Assembly (NCBI GenBank): GCA_030824275.1
Contig: JAVBXY010000009.1
Span: forward strand, 150,207-214,206
Length of the DNA: 64,000 bases
From: Rhodocyclaceae bacterium
GTDB taxonomy: Bacteria; Pseudomonadota; Gammaproteobacteria; Burkholderiales; Rhodocyclaceae
Direction: 5' to 3'
The translations under genes were made by a program, and so were the position numbers. This document shows, one piece after another, positions 32,901 to 43,707 of this stretch. Positions within the stretch are counted from its first letter, which is position 1, and every line of letters starts with the position of its first letter. The notes beneath the pieces were generated by a model. The model was given only the letters and a program-made list of their open reading frames with translations. It had not been told where the DNA came from and searched no databases.

Positions 32901-35615
32901 GAGATCGATGTACTCGTCGCGGTTTTCGTAAGCGTAGAAGCCGCCGACGATGCGCCGGCGATGTGAATGCGACAGGCGGCGCTTGCCCGTCATGCGCACC
33001 TCCTGGCCGGCGACAGGCTTGCCGTCGAGATCGAGGGCGACGAGGTCCAAGCGGCCCTTGTCATTCGGCGAGGCCCAGTCGGGAATCGACAGACCGAGCA
33101 CCACGGCCGCCGGCCACAGGGGCACGCTGCCGTGGATGGTCTGGATCTCGCCGCTGGGATCGGTGAATGTCATCTCGGCATAGAGTTCGGCGGGGCCCTT
33201 GGGCGGATTCTTCAGCGCCACGTCGAGCTTGCCGGCGCCGGCCTTGTCGAGCGTCAGGGCCTGCTTGTCGAGTACCAGTTCCTCGCGCTCGCGACCGTTG
33301 TCGACATTGAAGGCGGCGAGGCCGGCTTCGCTGAAATTTACCTGGAAGCTGTAGCGGTCGTAGCCCGGCCAGCTCGGCCAGGTCGGGCGCACGGTGGCCG
33401 AGACGCCGACTTCCGCGCCCTTGGCGGCGCCGCCGTTGAGGAAGTTGAGGCCGAGGGATAGCGGCACTTTTTTCGCCGAGACGAGACGCGACGCCGTGCC
33501 CTGGACGCGACCGGTGAATATGGGCAGGCGGAAGTCGGAGACGCGGAACTCGCTGCTGCCAGGCAAGCTCAAGGTGTAGCTGCCGCGCTTGGCGGCCTCG
33601 GGGATTTTCCACTGGCTGGTGGCCGTGCCCTGGGCGTCCCAGGCCAGGTCCAGCGGGTATTCGGCGCCGCTGCCGTCGTGGCGGATCAGCAGGCGCTTGG
33701 GCAGCTTGGCTGCGTCGGGAAAGCCCAGGCCGCGACTGTTGCGCTCGCGGGCGATGTGCTTCATGGACACGGTCTGTCCCGGCCGCAGCAGCGTGCGGTC
33801 GAAGACGGTGCTGAAAATCTGCGGCCCATGCTGCTCGCCCCAGGTGGCGACACCGAAGCGCCAGGGCTCGATGCCTTCACTCCAGTCGGAGCGCACGAAG
33901 CTGTAGTCCTCGCCGAGGCGGGCGCTGGCGAAGAGGAAACTCTGTTCGTTGGCGCAATGGCTGCCGGCGATGGCCTTGTCGCTTAGTGCGCGGCCCTGCG
34001 CATCGGTCTTGCCACTCCACAGCAGCTTGCCCTTGCAATCGGAGACGCGCACCTCGGCGCCGCTCACGGGGAGGCCGCTATCGAGCGCCGTGACCCAGAC
34101 CAGCGCGTTGTCGTTGCCGCGCTTCAGATGCACGGCGAGATTGGTCACCAGCGCGGCGGCACGCACGTACATGGGTTTGGGCTGGGATAAAAGCGCCGTG
34201 CCTAGCAGACGGCTTTCCACTTCGACGACATGAAAGCCGGGCTTGACCAGCGGAATGCCGACCACCTCGAATTCGGCGCTGCCGCCGGGCTTGGGCAGCT
34301 CGCGTTTCGTCGTGCCGGGCTGGCGGGCGAGGAAGGAAAGTTCGCGGGCGTAGTGCGGGTCTTCGTAGTCTTCCAATTTGCCGTCGCGCAACAGCTTGGT
34401 CTTGCGCGTCTGCTTCTCGAAGCGGGCGAGGCCCTGCATGGCTGCGATCACCTCGGCGTCGTCGGTGAGGCGGCGTTCCGTCAGTTGCAGTTTGGCCTCG
34501 ATGTTGCGCAGGGTGACGGGCAACACGCCGCCCTCCTTCAATTCGACGATGCCGAAGTCGCCGGGAAACTTGGCCAGGGGCGGCAGCGTGCCGGTGCGGA
34601 ACTTGAGCGGGAAGCTGGCGGCGTTGCTCAGCGGGCGGCCGGCTTCGTCGACGATGCCGGCGGGCAGTTCCAGGCGCAACTCCGCGTTCTGCGGGAAGGG
34701 CCGCGGAAAGACGACGCTGCGCAGGGTATTTTCACGGCTGCTGCTTTTCTGGTTCGGGTCCGAGGGCAGGCGCGTACCCTCGGGCGTGACGAGCTTGATC
34801 TTGCCGCGCAAAGACGCATCCACCGCAGCGGAAAATTCCAGCGTGATGGCAGACAGCGGCGAGCAGGGTGCGCTGGCCTTTTCGCGTTCGCAACTCAAGG
34901 TGGCGCGGAAGGGCTCGCGCACCGGATAGACGAAGCTTTCCTCCTTGACCGACTTGGCCCCATTGGTGGACTCGATGCCCTTGCCCCAGACCAGTTTCAT
35001 CTTCGCCCCCTGGGGCAGGCGTTCGCTGCATGTGGCCACCAGATCGCCGCTACCGCTGCGGCGCAGGGCGGACAGAACTTCGTTGCGCTGTTTGTCGGCG
35101 ACGAGATGCAGCGGCATGCGGTTGCCAACGCCCTCGGCCTCGCACCATGCGTTCTGTTCCAGCGAGGTCGGCTTGATCGCGCCGGCAGGCGTGATGACGA
35201 AAGCCTGATCCTCCTCGATGCCATTGCCCGGCGCCGGATGGATGCGACGCGGCCAGGGGCCGGGGGCGAAGAAGCGGTATTGATTCTGACCACCAACGCC
35301 TTCGCCATTTATCGCCTTGAGGCCGGGCTTCAGCGTGAATAGGCAGCGCTCGCCGGGCAGCAGTGCACGCTCCAGTTGCCAGGCCCATGTCTTCGTATCC
35401 AACCAGCGGCCGCTGCCTTTGGCATCGCCGCAATCGACATTGAAGGGAGCCGCGCCCTGCGCCTGCCCCAGGGGCATCATGTCGGTGCTGAACACCGCTG
35501 TGCCCCGGGTCTGCTGATCCACCAGTTCCTGTGGCGTGAATTGATTGACCCAGGCAGCGTGGGCCGTTTGGACGACAGCGGAGAACAGGAACAGTGCGGC
35601 GGCGCGGAGTTTCAT
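29991..35615 (-). CDS. Bacterial alpha-2-macroglobulin (thioester type)
   Basis: 1874 residues with a cleavable signal peptide (cut near QTAHAA) and no lipobox, unlike E. coli YfhM. Repeated MG beta domains precede an A2M domain with the thioester motif CLEQ (C1419) and the alpha-helical TED region. It is predicted to trap proteases in the periplasm. Bacterial A2M genes are commonly paired with pbpC, as here, which suggests protection when the wall is breached. A 24-bp repeat copy is read as KVGADGTAT in the region before the thioester domain. Confidence 0.93.
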   Translation of the reverse strand: MKLRAAALFLFSAVVQTAHAAWVNQFTPQELVDQQTRGTAVFSTDMMPLGQAQGAAPFNVDCGDAKGSGRWLDTKTWAWQLERALLPGERCLFTLKPGLKAINGEGVGGQNQYRFFAPGPWPRRIHPAPGNGIEEDQAFVITPAGAIKPTSLEQNAWCEAEGVGNRMPLHLVADKQRNEVLSALRRSGSGDLVATCSERLPQGAKMKLVWGKGIESTNGAKSVKEESFVYPVREPFRATLSCEREKASAPCSPLSAITLEFSAAVDASLRGKIKLVTPEGTRLPSDPNQKSSSRENTLRSVVFPRPFPQNAELRLELPAGIVDEAGRPLSNAASFPLKFRTGTLPPLAKFPGDFGIVELKEGGVLPVTLRNIEAKLQLTERRLTDDAEVIAAMQGLARFEKQTRKTKLLRDGKLEDYEDPHYARELSFLARQPGTTKRELPKPGGSAEFEVVGIPLVKPGFHVVEVESRLLGTALLSQPKPMYVRAAALVTNLAVHLKRGNDNALVWVTALDSGLPVSGAEVRVSDCKGKLLWSGKTDAQGRALSDKAIAGSHCANEQSFLFASARLGEDYSFVRSDWSEGIEPWRFGVATWGEQHGPQIFSTVFDRTLLRPGQTVSMKHIARERNSRGLGFPDAAKLPKRLLIRHDGSGAEYPLDLAWDAQGTATSQWKIPEAAKRGSYTLSLPGSSEFRVSDFRLPIFTGRVQGTASRLVSAKKVPLSLGLNFLNGGAAKGAEVGVSATVRPTWPSWPGYDRYSFQVNFSEAGLAAFNVDNGREREELVLDKQALTLDKAGAGKLDVALKNPPKGPAELYAEMTFTDPSGEIQTIHGSVPLWPAAVVLGLSIPDWASPNDKGRLDLVALDLDGKPVAGQEVRMTGKRRLSHSHRRRIVGGFYAYENRDEYIDLGEVCSGRTDARGMLRCEPKTGGPGEILLLAETRDTQGNTARAGSSFWSSDSSEDAWFAAGNQDRIDVVAEQKSYKPGDTARFQVRTPFREATALIAVEAGGIIETHVQALSRFKPVIELPVKAEWAPNVFVSVLVVRGRVEPLKWYSFFKWGWREPAAWFREWWNPTAPTAMVDLAKPAWRMGLAELGVGIEGMKLKVEVLPERKDYRPREEAVVRLKVAAPGGKTLPAGSEIAFAAVDQALLELQENESWKLLEAMTPRRAYEVQTATAQSQVIGKRHYGRKAVPPGGGGGRAPARELFDTLLSWQPRVKVGADGTATVKVPINDSLTEFRFVGVATAGAGLFGTGDARIRTRQELQLISGLPPLVREKDSYQALLTVRNGTAKPMTVKLAARAGTQSLESKEVKLEAEGAAEVAWAAKAPEGVASLAWEFEASETNGNNKDRLKITQRIEPAVPLTVQQASFARVDGKLELPVAPPKDALPGKGGIEISLSPKLAVAPPGLVRYFEEYPFSCLEQKTSVAVGLHDAKRWKEIIDGLPALLDGNGLARYFPSEGPGSVTLTAYVLDMAALTGAAIPADLKTRMEDALTAFVEGRVKANIWAPSQTDAQQAAKLLTLEALTRSGRKPTKAASALEINLLRLPTSALIDWWLVTRRLAELPERAAKMAAAERELRNRLSYTGGRLTFTTEKSDYWWWMMVSGDSNTFRLIEAVLDEPAWRDDLPKLLRGAMERQARGRWYTTTANAWAVIALDAYAKRYERDAVSGTTKATLAKAAVEHRWQGSEGAPKLSLPWPATEDKLAISHSGNGKPWVSLQTLAAIPTGAPRAFGYKVSREVTPMQEKEKGKVSRGDLWRVSLTVEAEQDMTWVVLSDPIPAGARILGEGDGRDSHIATLNENRTSVGVWPSYIERTFASFRAYYEVVPRGRFTLDYTVRINNAGEFSLPPTRVEAMYAPDVFGETPNGKVIVGN
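31948..31971 (+). repeat. 24-bp dispersed repeat, copy 5 (A2M gene)
   Basis: GCCGTG then CCATCAGCGCCGACTTTT, two mismatches to the core. Opposite to the gene, read as KVGADGTA. It could be partly chance, since this peptide is ordinary for A2M proteins. Confidence 0.55.
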
Positions 35616-35722
35616 GGCCGTATCCCGAATGAATGGCGGTGGCCGATTATAGCCAGCCCATCCGGCGATCCCGGCCGCGACTCGGGAAGGTTGCGACCGG
35701 GGTTTGCTCGCTATTGGTGAGA

Positions 35723-36256
35723 CTAGCCAGAAATGAAGTTGAGCAAGTCACGCGGCTCAAACTTCTTATGGCTGGCCGGGCAGGTGTAACCACTCAGCTC
35801 TTTGTTGTCGTAGCCATAAGACCTGACTACAAAGGACGGGTTTGTTTCGTCAGCTGGCTTATTCCAGTCTCGCTTGGTGGCTCTCTCGACCACGAGGTAG
35901 CCGCCCGCTTGGTGCTGTAGCGAGGCGCCTGCGCCCTGGACGAAGATGCCGCACCAATCCCCGTTATAGGAGAGGGCGCCTTGCGTGTATCCGGCGATCA
36001 GTTGCGCCTCGAGGGTTGCGGTCCGCTTTTTGGAACTGTTGCAGTCCTTGTTCTGCCAGTTGCAGCAGGCGCTCTTGTTTGGGCCGATTTGGCCCTTCAT
36101 ACCCTTGAAACCTTCTCCAGTGAAAGAGATTTTCTTGTCCGTCTTGTTGTAGACGCAAAACGCGTGGGCGCTGCTCGCAACCATCAGGGGGAGCGCGACG
36201 AGGAGTGTGCGCAGGGTGGCGATGGTGCGGCGGGATGCCTTGAGTCGGGTATTCAT
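35723..36256 (-). CDS. Secreted Cys-rich protein of unknown function (family A, member 2)
   Basis: 177 residues with a signal peptide ending near SSAHA. The mature start is FCVYNKTDKKISF, then SACCNWQNKDCNSSKK, and later cysteines occur in DWCGIF and YTCPASHK. It is the paralogue of the protein at 4750-5364. The ATG at 36256 begins the signal peptide; the open frame extends upstream across the tsaD promoter region without support. Transcribed divergently from tsaD. Function not recognised. Confidence 0.8.
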   Translation of the reverse strand: MNTRLKASRRTIATLRTLLVALPLMVASSAHAFCVYNKTDKKISFTGEGFKGMKGQIGPNKSACCNWQNKDCNSSKKRTATLEAQLIAGYTQGALSYNGDWCGIFVQGAGASLQHQAGGYLVVERATKRDWNKPADETNPSFVVRSYGYDNKELSGYTCPASHKKFEPRDLLNFISG

Positions 36257-36376
36257 GGAGCCTCCTGAGTGTGAAATCGGATATGCATAAATTTTGTGAG
36301 GCACAACCATATCCATGTGCTCATGGCAATGCCATACGGCGGCTGGCGTATGGTCGGACCGGCTAAAATGGCGTCC

Positions 36377-37408
36377 ATGAAAGTTCTCGGCATCGAATCC
36401 TCCTGCGACGAAACCGGCCTTGCCCTCTACGACACCGAGCGCGGCCTGCTCGCGCATGCGGTGCATACGCAGGTGGCGATGCACGAGGCTTATGGCGGCG
36501 TGGTGCCGGAGCTGGCCTCCCGCGACCACGTTCGGCGGCTGATTCCGCTGCTGGAGAAAGTGCTGGCCGATGCGGGCGCCACGCGCGGCGATATCGACGC
36601 CATCGCCTACACAGCGGGGCCGGGCTTGGCCGGTGCGCTGCTGGTCGGTGCGAGCTTTGCCGAGTCGTTGGCCGTGGCGCTCGATGTCCCGGCGCTACCG
36701 GTGCATCACCTCGAAGGCCATCTGCTTTCGCCGCTGCTGGGCAGCGAGCCGCCGGCCTTTCCCTTCATCGCGCTGCTGGTCTCCGGCGGGCACACGCAAT
36801 TGATGCGGGTGAGCAAGGTCGGCGACTACGAGCTGCTCGGCGAGTCGCTGGACGATGCGGCCGGCGAAGCCTTCGACAAGACCGCCAAGCTGCTGGGCCT
36901 GGGCTATCCCGGCGGGCCGGCGTTGGCGAAACTGGCGGAAACCGGCGTGGCGGGCCGTAGCAAATTACCCCGGCCGATGCTGAATAGTGGCGACCTTGCT
37001 TTCAGCTTTTCCGGCTTGAAGACAGCGGTGCTGACCGCCGTGCGCAAACACGAAATGAGTGACGCGGAAAAGGCCGACCTCGCGGCGGAGTTCCAGGAAG
37101 CGGTGACCGACGTGCTGGCGGCCAAGGCCGTGGCGGCGTGTCGCCAGCACCGACTTTCCTCCCTCGTGGTGGCCGGCGGTGTCGGCGCCAATCGGCGCCT
37201 GCGGCAGAAGCTCGACGGGGCGCTGGCGAAGATTGGTGGCCGCGTGTATTACCCGGAGGTCGAGCTATGCACCGACAACGGCGCGATGATCGCGTTCTGT
37301 GGCGCGCAGCGGCTGATGCAGCAGGCCTTGCCGGATCGCGGCGACGGCGCTTTCGCCATCCGCCCGCGCTGGCCGCTGGATGAACTGCGGGCTCAGGCTT
37401 CTTCCTGA
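36377..37408 (+). CDS. tsaD: TsaD, tRNA N6-threonylcarbamoyladenosine synthase subunit
   Basis: 343 residues of the Kae1/TsaD family: [13 protein letters not shown], the metal-binding HHLEGH motif, and [12 protein letters not shown] near the C-terminus. It transfers threonylcarbamoyl to A37 of ANN-decoding tRNAs together with TsaB and TsaE. An in-frame ATG at 36368 is also possible. A diverged copy of the 24-bp repeat lies in the gene (ACRQHRLS). Confidence 0.97.
   Translation: MKVLGIESSCDETGLALYDTERGLLAHAVHTQVAMHEAYGGVVPELASRDHVRRLIPLLEKVLADAGATRGDIDAIAYTAGPGLAGALLVGASFAESLAVALDVPALPVHHLEGHLLSPLLGSEPPAFPFIALLVSGGHTQLMRVSKVGDYELLGESLDDAAGEAFDKTAKLLGLGYPGGPALAKLAETGVAGRSKLPRPMLNSGDLAFSFSGLKTAVLTAVRKHEMSDAEKADLAAEFQEAVTDVLAAKAVAACRQHRLSSLVVAGGVGANRRLRQKLDGALAKIGGRVYYPEVELCTDNGAMIAFCGAQRLMQQALPDRGDGAFAIRPRWPLDELRAQASS
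37135..37158 (+). repeat. 24-bp dispersed repeat, copy 6 (tsaD, diverged)
   Basis: TCGCCAGCACCGACTTTC, preceded by GGCGTG. Same sense as tsaD, in a third frame (ACRQHRLS). Two or three mismatches to consensus make this one of the weaker copies. Confidence 0.5.
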
Positions 37409-38004
37409 GCCTTCTTCTTGCCGGAGCCGATGCGGCTCTCGGTACCGGCCAGCAGCTTCACGATGTTGGCCTTGTGGCGGATGATCAGCACTGCCGCCAT
37501 GATGGTTACCGGCAGCACGACGCTCATCCTGCCGATCATCCAGCCTGCCGCCAGCGGCGCGGCGACGGCGGCCACCAGCGCGGCCAGCGACGAGTAGCGG
37601 GTGATCGCGGCAACAGCGATCCAGATCAGCGCGACGATGCCAGCCAGCGGCGCGGAGAATCCGAGCAGCACACCCAGCGCGGTGGCCACGCCCTTGCCAC
37701 CCTTGAAGCCGAGGGTGAAGGGATAGGCATGGCCGACGAAGGCGGCGAGTCCGGCCACCGCAATCGCCGTCTCGCCAGCGCCGACTTTTGCTGCGATGAA
37801 CATGGCCAGCCAGCCTTTGGCGGCATCGCCGATCAGGGTCAGCAGCGCGGCGGCCTTGTTGCCGGTGCGCAGCACATTGGTGGCGCCGGGATTGCCGGAG
37901 CCGAAGCTGCGCGGGTCGGCGAGGCCGAAGGCCTTGGAGACGATGACGGCGAAGGGCAGCGAGCCGAGCAGATAACCGAGGATGGCGGAAACGAGCAGTT
38001 CCAT
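37393..38004 (-). CDS. plsY: PlsY, acyl-phosphate glycerol-3-phosphate acyltransferase
   Basis: 203 residues, multi-spanning membrane protein with the three PlsY motifs: [21 protein letters not shown] and the late AGTES segment. It makes lysophosphatidate in the inner membrane. Convergent with tsaD (16-bp overlap) and divergent from folB. A 24-bp repeat copy lies in the loop before GHAYPFTLG (KVGAGETAI). Confidence 0.96.
   Translation of the reverse strand: MELLVSAILGYLLGSLPFAVIVSKAFGLADPRSFGSGNPGATNVLRTGNKAAALLTLIGDAAKGWLAMFIAAKVGAGETAIAVAGLAAFVGHAYPFTLGFKGGKGVATALGVLLGFSAPLAGIVALIWIAVAAITRYSSLAALVAAVAAPLAAGWMIGRMSVVLPVTIMAAVLIIRHKANIVKLLAGTESRIGSGKKKAQEEA
37766..37789 (+). repeat. 24-bp dispersed repeat, copy 7 (plsY)
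   Basis: GCCGTC then TCGCCAGCGCCGACTTTT, an exact consensus copy. Opposite to plsY, read as KVGAGETA in a loop between membrane helices. Confidence 0.88.
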
Positions 38005-38048
38005 TGGCGATTCCCTAGAATGGCTGCCATTGTAAACGAGGGCGAACC

Positions 38049-38396
38049 ATGGATTTCATCTTCATCGACGACATGCGGGTCGAGGCCCATGTGGGCATTT
38101 TCGAGCGCGAGAAGGCCGCGCCGCAGACGCTGGAAATCAGCCTCACCTTCGGCGTCCCCGACGAGGCGGCCCGCGACGACGACATCGGCAAGACCATCCG
38201 CTACGACGAAGTGATCGAGCGCATTCGTGCCGAGTTGGCAGCGCGCCATTTCAATTTGCTGGAAACCCTGGGCGAATACGTGATCGGCCTGTTGCTCGAC
38301 GAGTTCGGCGCCCCTTGGGTAAAGATATCGATCGCCAAGGTAGGCATCATGAAAGGCGTGCGCCGCGTCGGCGTGCAGATCGAGCGCTCGCGCTGA
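38049..38396 (+). CDS. folB: FolB, dihydroneopterin aldolase
   Basis: 115 residues: MDFIFIDDMRVEAHVGIFER, with VGI-E and the late KVGIMKGVRRVGV. It cleaves dihydroneopterin in folate synthesis. The stop is 1 bp before the next ATG. Confidence 0.94.
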   Translation: MDFIFIDDMRVEAHVGIFEREKAAPQTLEISLTFGVPDEAARDDDIGKTIRYDEVIERIRAELAARHFNLLETLGEYVIGLLLDEFGAPWVKISIAKVGIMKGVRRVGVQIERSR

Positions 38397-38397
38397 G

Positions 38398-39024
38398 ATG
38401 GTGACGTCGCCCCCGGACCTGATCTACCTCGTCGGCATGGCGGCGGTGGCCGTCAATGCCGCTTCCGCAGTACTGGAGACCGAGGACAAGCGCATGGATC
38501 TGGTCGGCGCCGTGATCGTCGGCCTGGCCACCAGCCTGGGTGGCGGCACGCTACGCGATGTGCTGCTGGGGCGCCCCGTGTTCTGGCTGACGGACGTGGC
38601 TTACCTAGTCTGCGGCCTGATCACCGTAGCGGCCACTTTCGTGCTTGCCCGCCGCGTGCGCATGCCGGTCGGTGCCTTCGTCGTGCCCGATGCCGTGGGG
38701 CTGGCGCTATTTACCGTGGTCGGCTGCGGCATCGCCATGCAGGCCGGCGTGCATTGGCTGGGCGCCTCGCTGCTGGGGGTCATCACTGGCGTATTTGGCG
38801 GTGTGCTGCGCGACGTACTGGTGAACGAGATGCCCCTGGTAATGCGGCCGGGCACGCTCTACGCCACGGCGGCCTGGTGTGGTGCGCTGACCATGTTGGC
38901 AGCGAATGCGGCCGGCCTTGGCGAGGCGACGGGAGCGGCCGCCGGCGGCATCGTCGTGCTGCTGTTACGGCTGGCCGCGATCCGTTACCGCTTGCGCTTG
39001 CCGACCTTCCGCTCGCTGGGCTGA
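38398..39024 (+). CDS. TRIC-type cation channel / UPF0126 membrane protein (YadS/YicG family)
   Basis: 208 residues with about seven hydrophobic segments and the two internal repeats of the family (GGGTLRDVLLG and GGVLRDVLVNE). Prokaryotic TRIC channels of this type conduct K+. The ATG is one base after the folB stop. Its 3' end overlaps the convergent gene by 40 bp. Confidence 0.9.
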   Translation: MVTSPPDLIYLVGMAAVAVNAASAVLETEDKRMDLVGAVIVGLATSLGGGTLRDVLLGRPVFWLTDVAYLVCGLITVAATFVLARRVRMPVGAFVVPDAVGLALFTVVGCGIAMQAGVHWLGASLLGVITGVFGGVLRDVLVNEMPLVMRPGTLYATAAWCGALTMLAANAAGLGEATGAAAGGIVVLLLRLAAIRYRLRLPTFRSLG

Positions 39025-39374
39025 GCGGATTCTTCAGCCGGCCCTTTCTTTGTCGCCACTTCGCGGCAGGCTTCGATTTCCTTGTCGCTCATCACCGGTT
39101 TGATCTGGCAGCGCTCTTCCCAGAGTCGCTGTTTCTCGATCTCGGCCTTGCGCTTGGCTTCGGCCTGTTCCTTGCGACGTTCTTCTTTCGCTTCCGGCGT
39201 ATCGACCACGACCACGGGAGGTGGTGGTTGAGTGATGACAGCCGAAGCTGCCGGCGGCGGTGCCGGCTGGGCAGCGGGAGCCTGGGGTTTCGTTTCCTCA
39301 GTCTTGCCGTTCTGGGCCGCCGCGGGCAGGGCCGCCAGCGAGAGCAGAAGGAGCAGCAGGGCGGGCAATTTCAT
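38985..39374 (-). CDS. Exported Pro/Lys-rich small protein
   Basis: 129 residues: signal peptide MKLPALLLLLLSLAALPAAA, then a Pro/Ala linker, a charged helical region (EAKEERRKEQAEAKRKAE) with two Cys near RCQIKP and EACREV, and a basic tail. No family is recognised. Two bases upstream of it is the end of ybaK, so the two may share a transcript. Confidence 0.7.
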   Translation of the reverse strand: MKLPALLLLLLSLAALPAAAQNGKTEETKPQAPAAQPAPPPAASAVITQPPPPVVVVDTPEAKEERRKEQAEAKRKAEIEKQRLWEERCQIKPVMSDKEIEACREVATKKGPAEESAQPSERKVGKRKR

Positions 39375-39376
39375 AT

Positions 39377-39868
39377 TCAGTTCTCCAGTCCAACAGTCAC
39401 GATTTTCGGTTGTAGGACGCGCAGTATGTCATGAGGATGCACGCCGACGAGATAGCCGCGCTTGCCGCCGTTGATGTAGATCAGCGGCAGGTCGAGGATG
39501 CTCTTTTCCATGTGCACCGGCAGCGCCTTTTTGGTGCCGAAGGGCGAGCAGCCGCCGACCATGTAGCCGGTGTGACGCGTGGCATCTTCGGGCTTGCAGG
39601 GGGCGACCTTCTTGACGCCGATCTGCCGCGCCAGCTCCTTGGTGCTGACCTTGCGGTCGCCATGCATGAGGACGATCAGCGGTTTCTTCTCTTCATCTTC
39701 CATCACCAGGGTCTTCACCACCGCGTGTTCAGCGACATTCAGTTCACGGGCGGAGACGGAGGTACCGCCATGCTCCTCGTATTCGTAGAGATGGTTGGAG
39801 TGGGCGATGCCGTGCTTGTGCAGGAATTTGGTGGCCGGGGTTTCCGGCGCGTGGAGTTCTGGTTTCAT
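39377..39868 (-). CDS. ybaK: YbaK/EbsC-type aminoacyl-tRNA deacylase
   Basis: 163 residues with the conserved Lys in VVKTLVM and the GGCSPFGTKKALPV block. It hydrolyses mischarged Cys-tRNA(Pro) in trans. It starts 6 bp from the end of xerD on the same strand. Confidence 0.93.
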   Translation of the reverse strand: MKPELHAPETPATKFLHKHGIAHSNHLYEYEEHGGTSVSARELNVAEHAVVKTLVMEDEEKKPLIVLMHGDRKVSTKELARQIGVKKVAPCKPEDATRHTGYMVGGCSPFGTKKALPVHMEKSILDLPLIYINGGKRGYLVGVHPHDILRVLQPKIVTVGLEN

Positions 39869-39874
39869 GATGGC

Positions 39875-40786
39875 CTATCCGCGTGGATGGTGCACTTGGT
39901 GCAGTTGTTTCAGGCGTTCCCGTGCCACATGAGTATAGACCTGGGTCGTCGAGATGTCGGCATGGCCGAGCAGCAGCTGCACCACCCGCAGGTCGGCGCC
40001 GTGATTGAGCAGATGGGTGGCGAAGGCATGGCGCAGCACGTGGGGGGAGATGCGTTCGCGGGGGATGCCGGTGAGTACCGCGTATTTCTTGACCAGGGTC
40101 CAGAACATCTGCCGCGTCATGGCGCCGCCCCGTGCGGTGACGAAGACGGCGTCGGAGCGGTGCTCGCCGAGTAGATGGAGCCGCGCTGTCGTGGTGTAGC
40201 GCTCCAGCCATTCGGCGGCCACCTGGCCCAGAGGCACCAGGCGTTCCTTCGAGCCCTTGCCCATTACACGCACGGCACCGTCGCTGAAGCTGACCTCGAA
40301 CTGGCGGATGCCAACCAGCTCCGAGACGCGCAGGCCGGTGGCGTAGAGCAGCTCCAGCATGGCCCGGTCGCGCAGGCCCAGTGGCGTTTCCACGTCCGGC
40401 GCGGCAAGCAGGTCTTCCACTTGCTTTTCCGACAGGGTCTTGGGAAAGCGCGTACCGGCACGGGGCTTGTCGATGTTGAGCAGCGGATCGGCCTGGATGC
40501 GGCCCTGATCGAGCAGCCAGCGATAGCATCGGCGCAGTGAAGCCATCAGCCGACGCTGGCTGGCGGCCTTGATGCCGCCGGGACGATTGTGCTGATGGGC
40601 GAGATAGGCGTTGATCGCCGTCTCGCCAGCGCCGACTATTGACTCCTGCCGCCCGGCCAGCCAGGCGGAAAACAGTTTCAGGTCCGTGCGGTAGGCGGCC
40701 AGCGTGTTCTTCGACAGTCCGTCGGCCAGCCAGAGGGCGTCGAGGAATTCGTCGATCAGTCCGGCGTCGGTCAAGCGATCAGACAC
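39875..40786 (-). CDS. xerD: XerD tyrosine recombinase
   Basis: 303 residues. The N-terminal SAM-like domain (DEFLDALWLADGLSKNTLAA) and the catalytic domain are complete: Arg in ATGLRVSEL, HVLRHAFATHLL, LLGHADISTTQVYTHV with the nucleophilic Tyr. It resolves chromosome dimers at dif with XerC. The GTG at 40786 overlaps the end of ogt by 8 bp and gives the normal length; the longer open frame runs antisense through ogt. A 24-bp repeat copy encodes IVGAGETAI between two N-domain helices. Confidence 0.93.
   Translation of the reverse strand: MSDRLTDAGLIDEFLDALWLADGLSKNTLAAYRTDLKLFSAWLAGRQESIVGAGETAINAYLAHQHNRPGGIKAASQRRLMASLRRCYRWLLDQGRIQADPLLNIDKPRAGTRFPKTLSEKQVEDLLAAPDVETPLGLRDRAMLELLYATGLRVSELVGIRQFEVSFSDGAVRVMGKGSKERLVPLGQVAAEWLERYTTTARLHLLGEHRSDAVFVTARGGAMTRQMFWTLVKKYAVLTGIPRERISPHVLRHAFATHLLNHGADLRVVQLLLGHADISTTQVYTHVARERLKQLHQVHHPRG
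40617..40640 (+). repeat. 24-bp dispersed repeat, copy 8 (xerD)
   Basis: GCCGTC then TCGCCAGCGCCGACTATT, one mismatch. Opposite to xerD, read as IVGAGETA. Confidence 0.85.
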
Positions 40787-41243
40787 CCTCGTGAGCCAGC
40801 AACCAACGCTTGATGTCAAGCAGGAAGCCGCTGCGCTGGCGGGCAAAGCCGCCCAGCCCCTGGTTGGCCGCGACGACGCGGTGACAGGGCACCACCAGCG
40901 GATAGGGATTGGCGCCGCAGGCATTGCCGACGGCGCGCGGGCCGCTGCGGATGGCTTCGGCGACTTCGCCGTAGCTCCTGGTTTGGCCGGCGGGAATGGA
41001 TGCGATCTGGTCCCAGACCTTGCGCTGGAAATGGGTGCCTGCCGGCGCCAGGGGCAGGCCGAATTCAAAGGCCGGGTCTTTCAGGTAGGCGCGCAACTGG
41101 CGCACGGTCTCCTTCGCCAGCGGCGATTTCGGCGCCAGCTCGGCGCGCGCTTCGAGGTAGGTCAGGTCGGTGATTTCGTCGTCGCTGCACTGAATGCCGA
41201 TGGCAAAGCCCGGCGCGGAAACGATGGCCTGGTAGCTGCTCAT
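40779..41243 (-). CDS. ogt: Methylated-DNA-protein cysteine methyltransferase
   Basis: 154 residues with the acceptor Cys in VVPCHRVV and the helix-turn-helix Arg region (GPRAVGNACG). It directly reverses O6-alkylguanine. A GGGAG site supports the ATG at 41243 over a GTG at 41252. It overlaps the DUF1850 gene by 4 bp. Confidence 0.94.
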   Translation of the reverse strand: MSSYQAIVSAPGFAIGIQCSDDEITDLTYLEARAELAPKSPLAKETVRQLRAYLKDPAFEFGLPLAPAGTHFQRKVWDQIASIPAGQTRSYGEVAEAIRSGPRAVGNACGANPYPLVVPCHRVVAANQGLGGFARQRSGFLLDIKRWLLAHEGV

Positions 41244-41610
41244 GGCGGGCACTCCCTGAGTTCGATCAGGGCGTTATTGTCGATCCCCGGCAGGCGATCC
41301 GCAAGCGCTGCGCAACGGCCGGCGATGCACAGCTCGTAGCCGGCGACGTGGGGCGAGTGGGTCAGCCGTAGCGCCTTCTGCGGCGGCAGGGCGGGGCGGT
41401 AATGCCAGATGCCGTTCTTCAGCACGGCGCCTGCCGGCGGCTCCATGCCGGCGCCGCTGCCCCGGATGCGGGCCTGGTCGAGGACCAGGGCTTTGCCCTC
41501 GACACGCCAGTCTTCTTCCCATCGGATTTTTTCGATGGAGTGGGTCCAGGCCAGGGTGAAGTTCCCTACGGCGAGCACGGCGCTGACCGCGCCCGCCGCG
41601 AGACATAGGC

Positions 41611-41614
<4 letters not shown>
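41240..41614 (-). CDS. DUF1850 protein of the TAXI transporter operon
   Basis: 124 residues with a hydrophobic N-terminus (MSLCLAAGAVSAVLAVG) and conserved FTLAWTHSIEKIRWEEDWRV. DUF1850 genes commonly follow TAXI-TRAP permeases. The start overlaps the permease stop by 4 bp; role unknown. Confidence 0.87.
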
Positions 41615-43695
<2,081 letters not shown>

Positions 43696-43707
43696 GACGG
43701 TCCCGCC

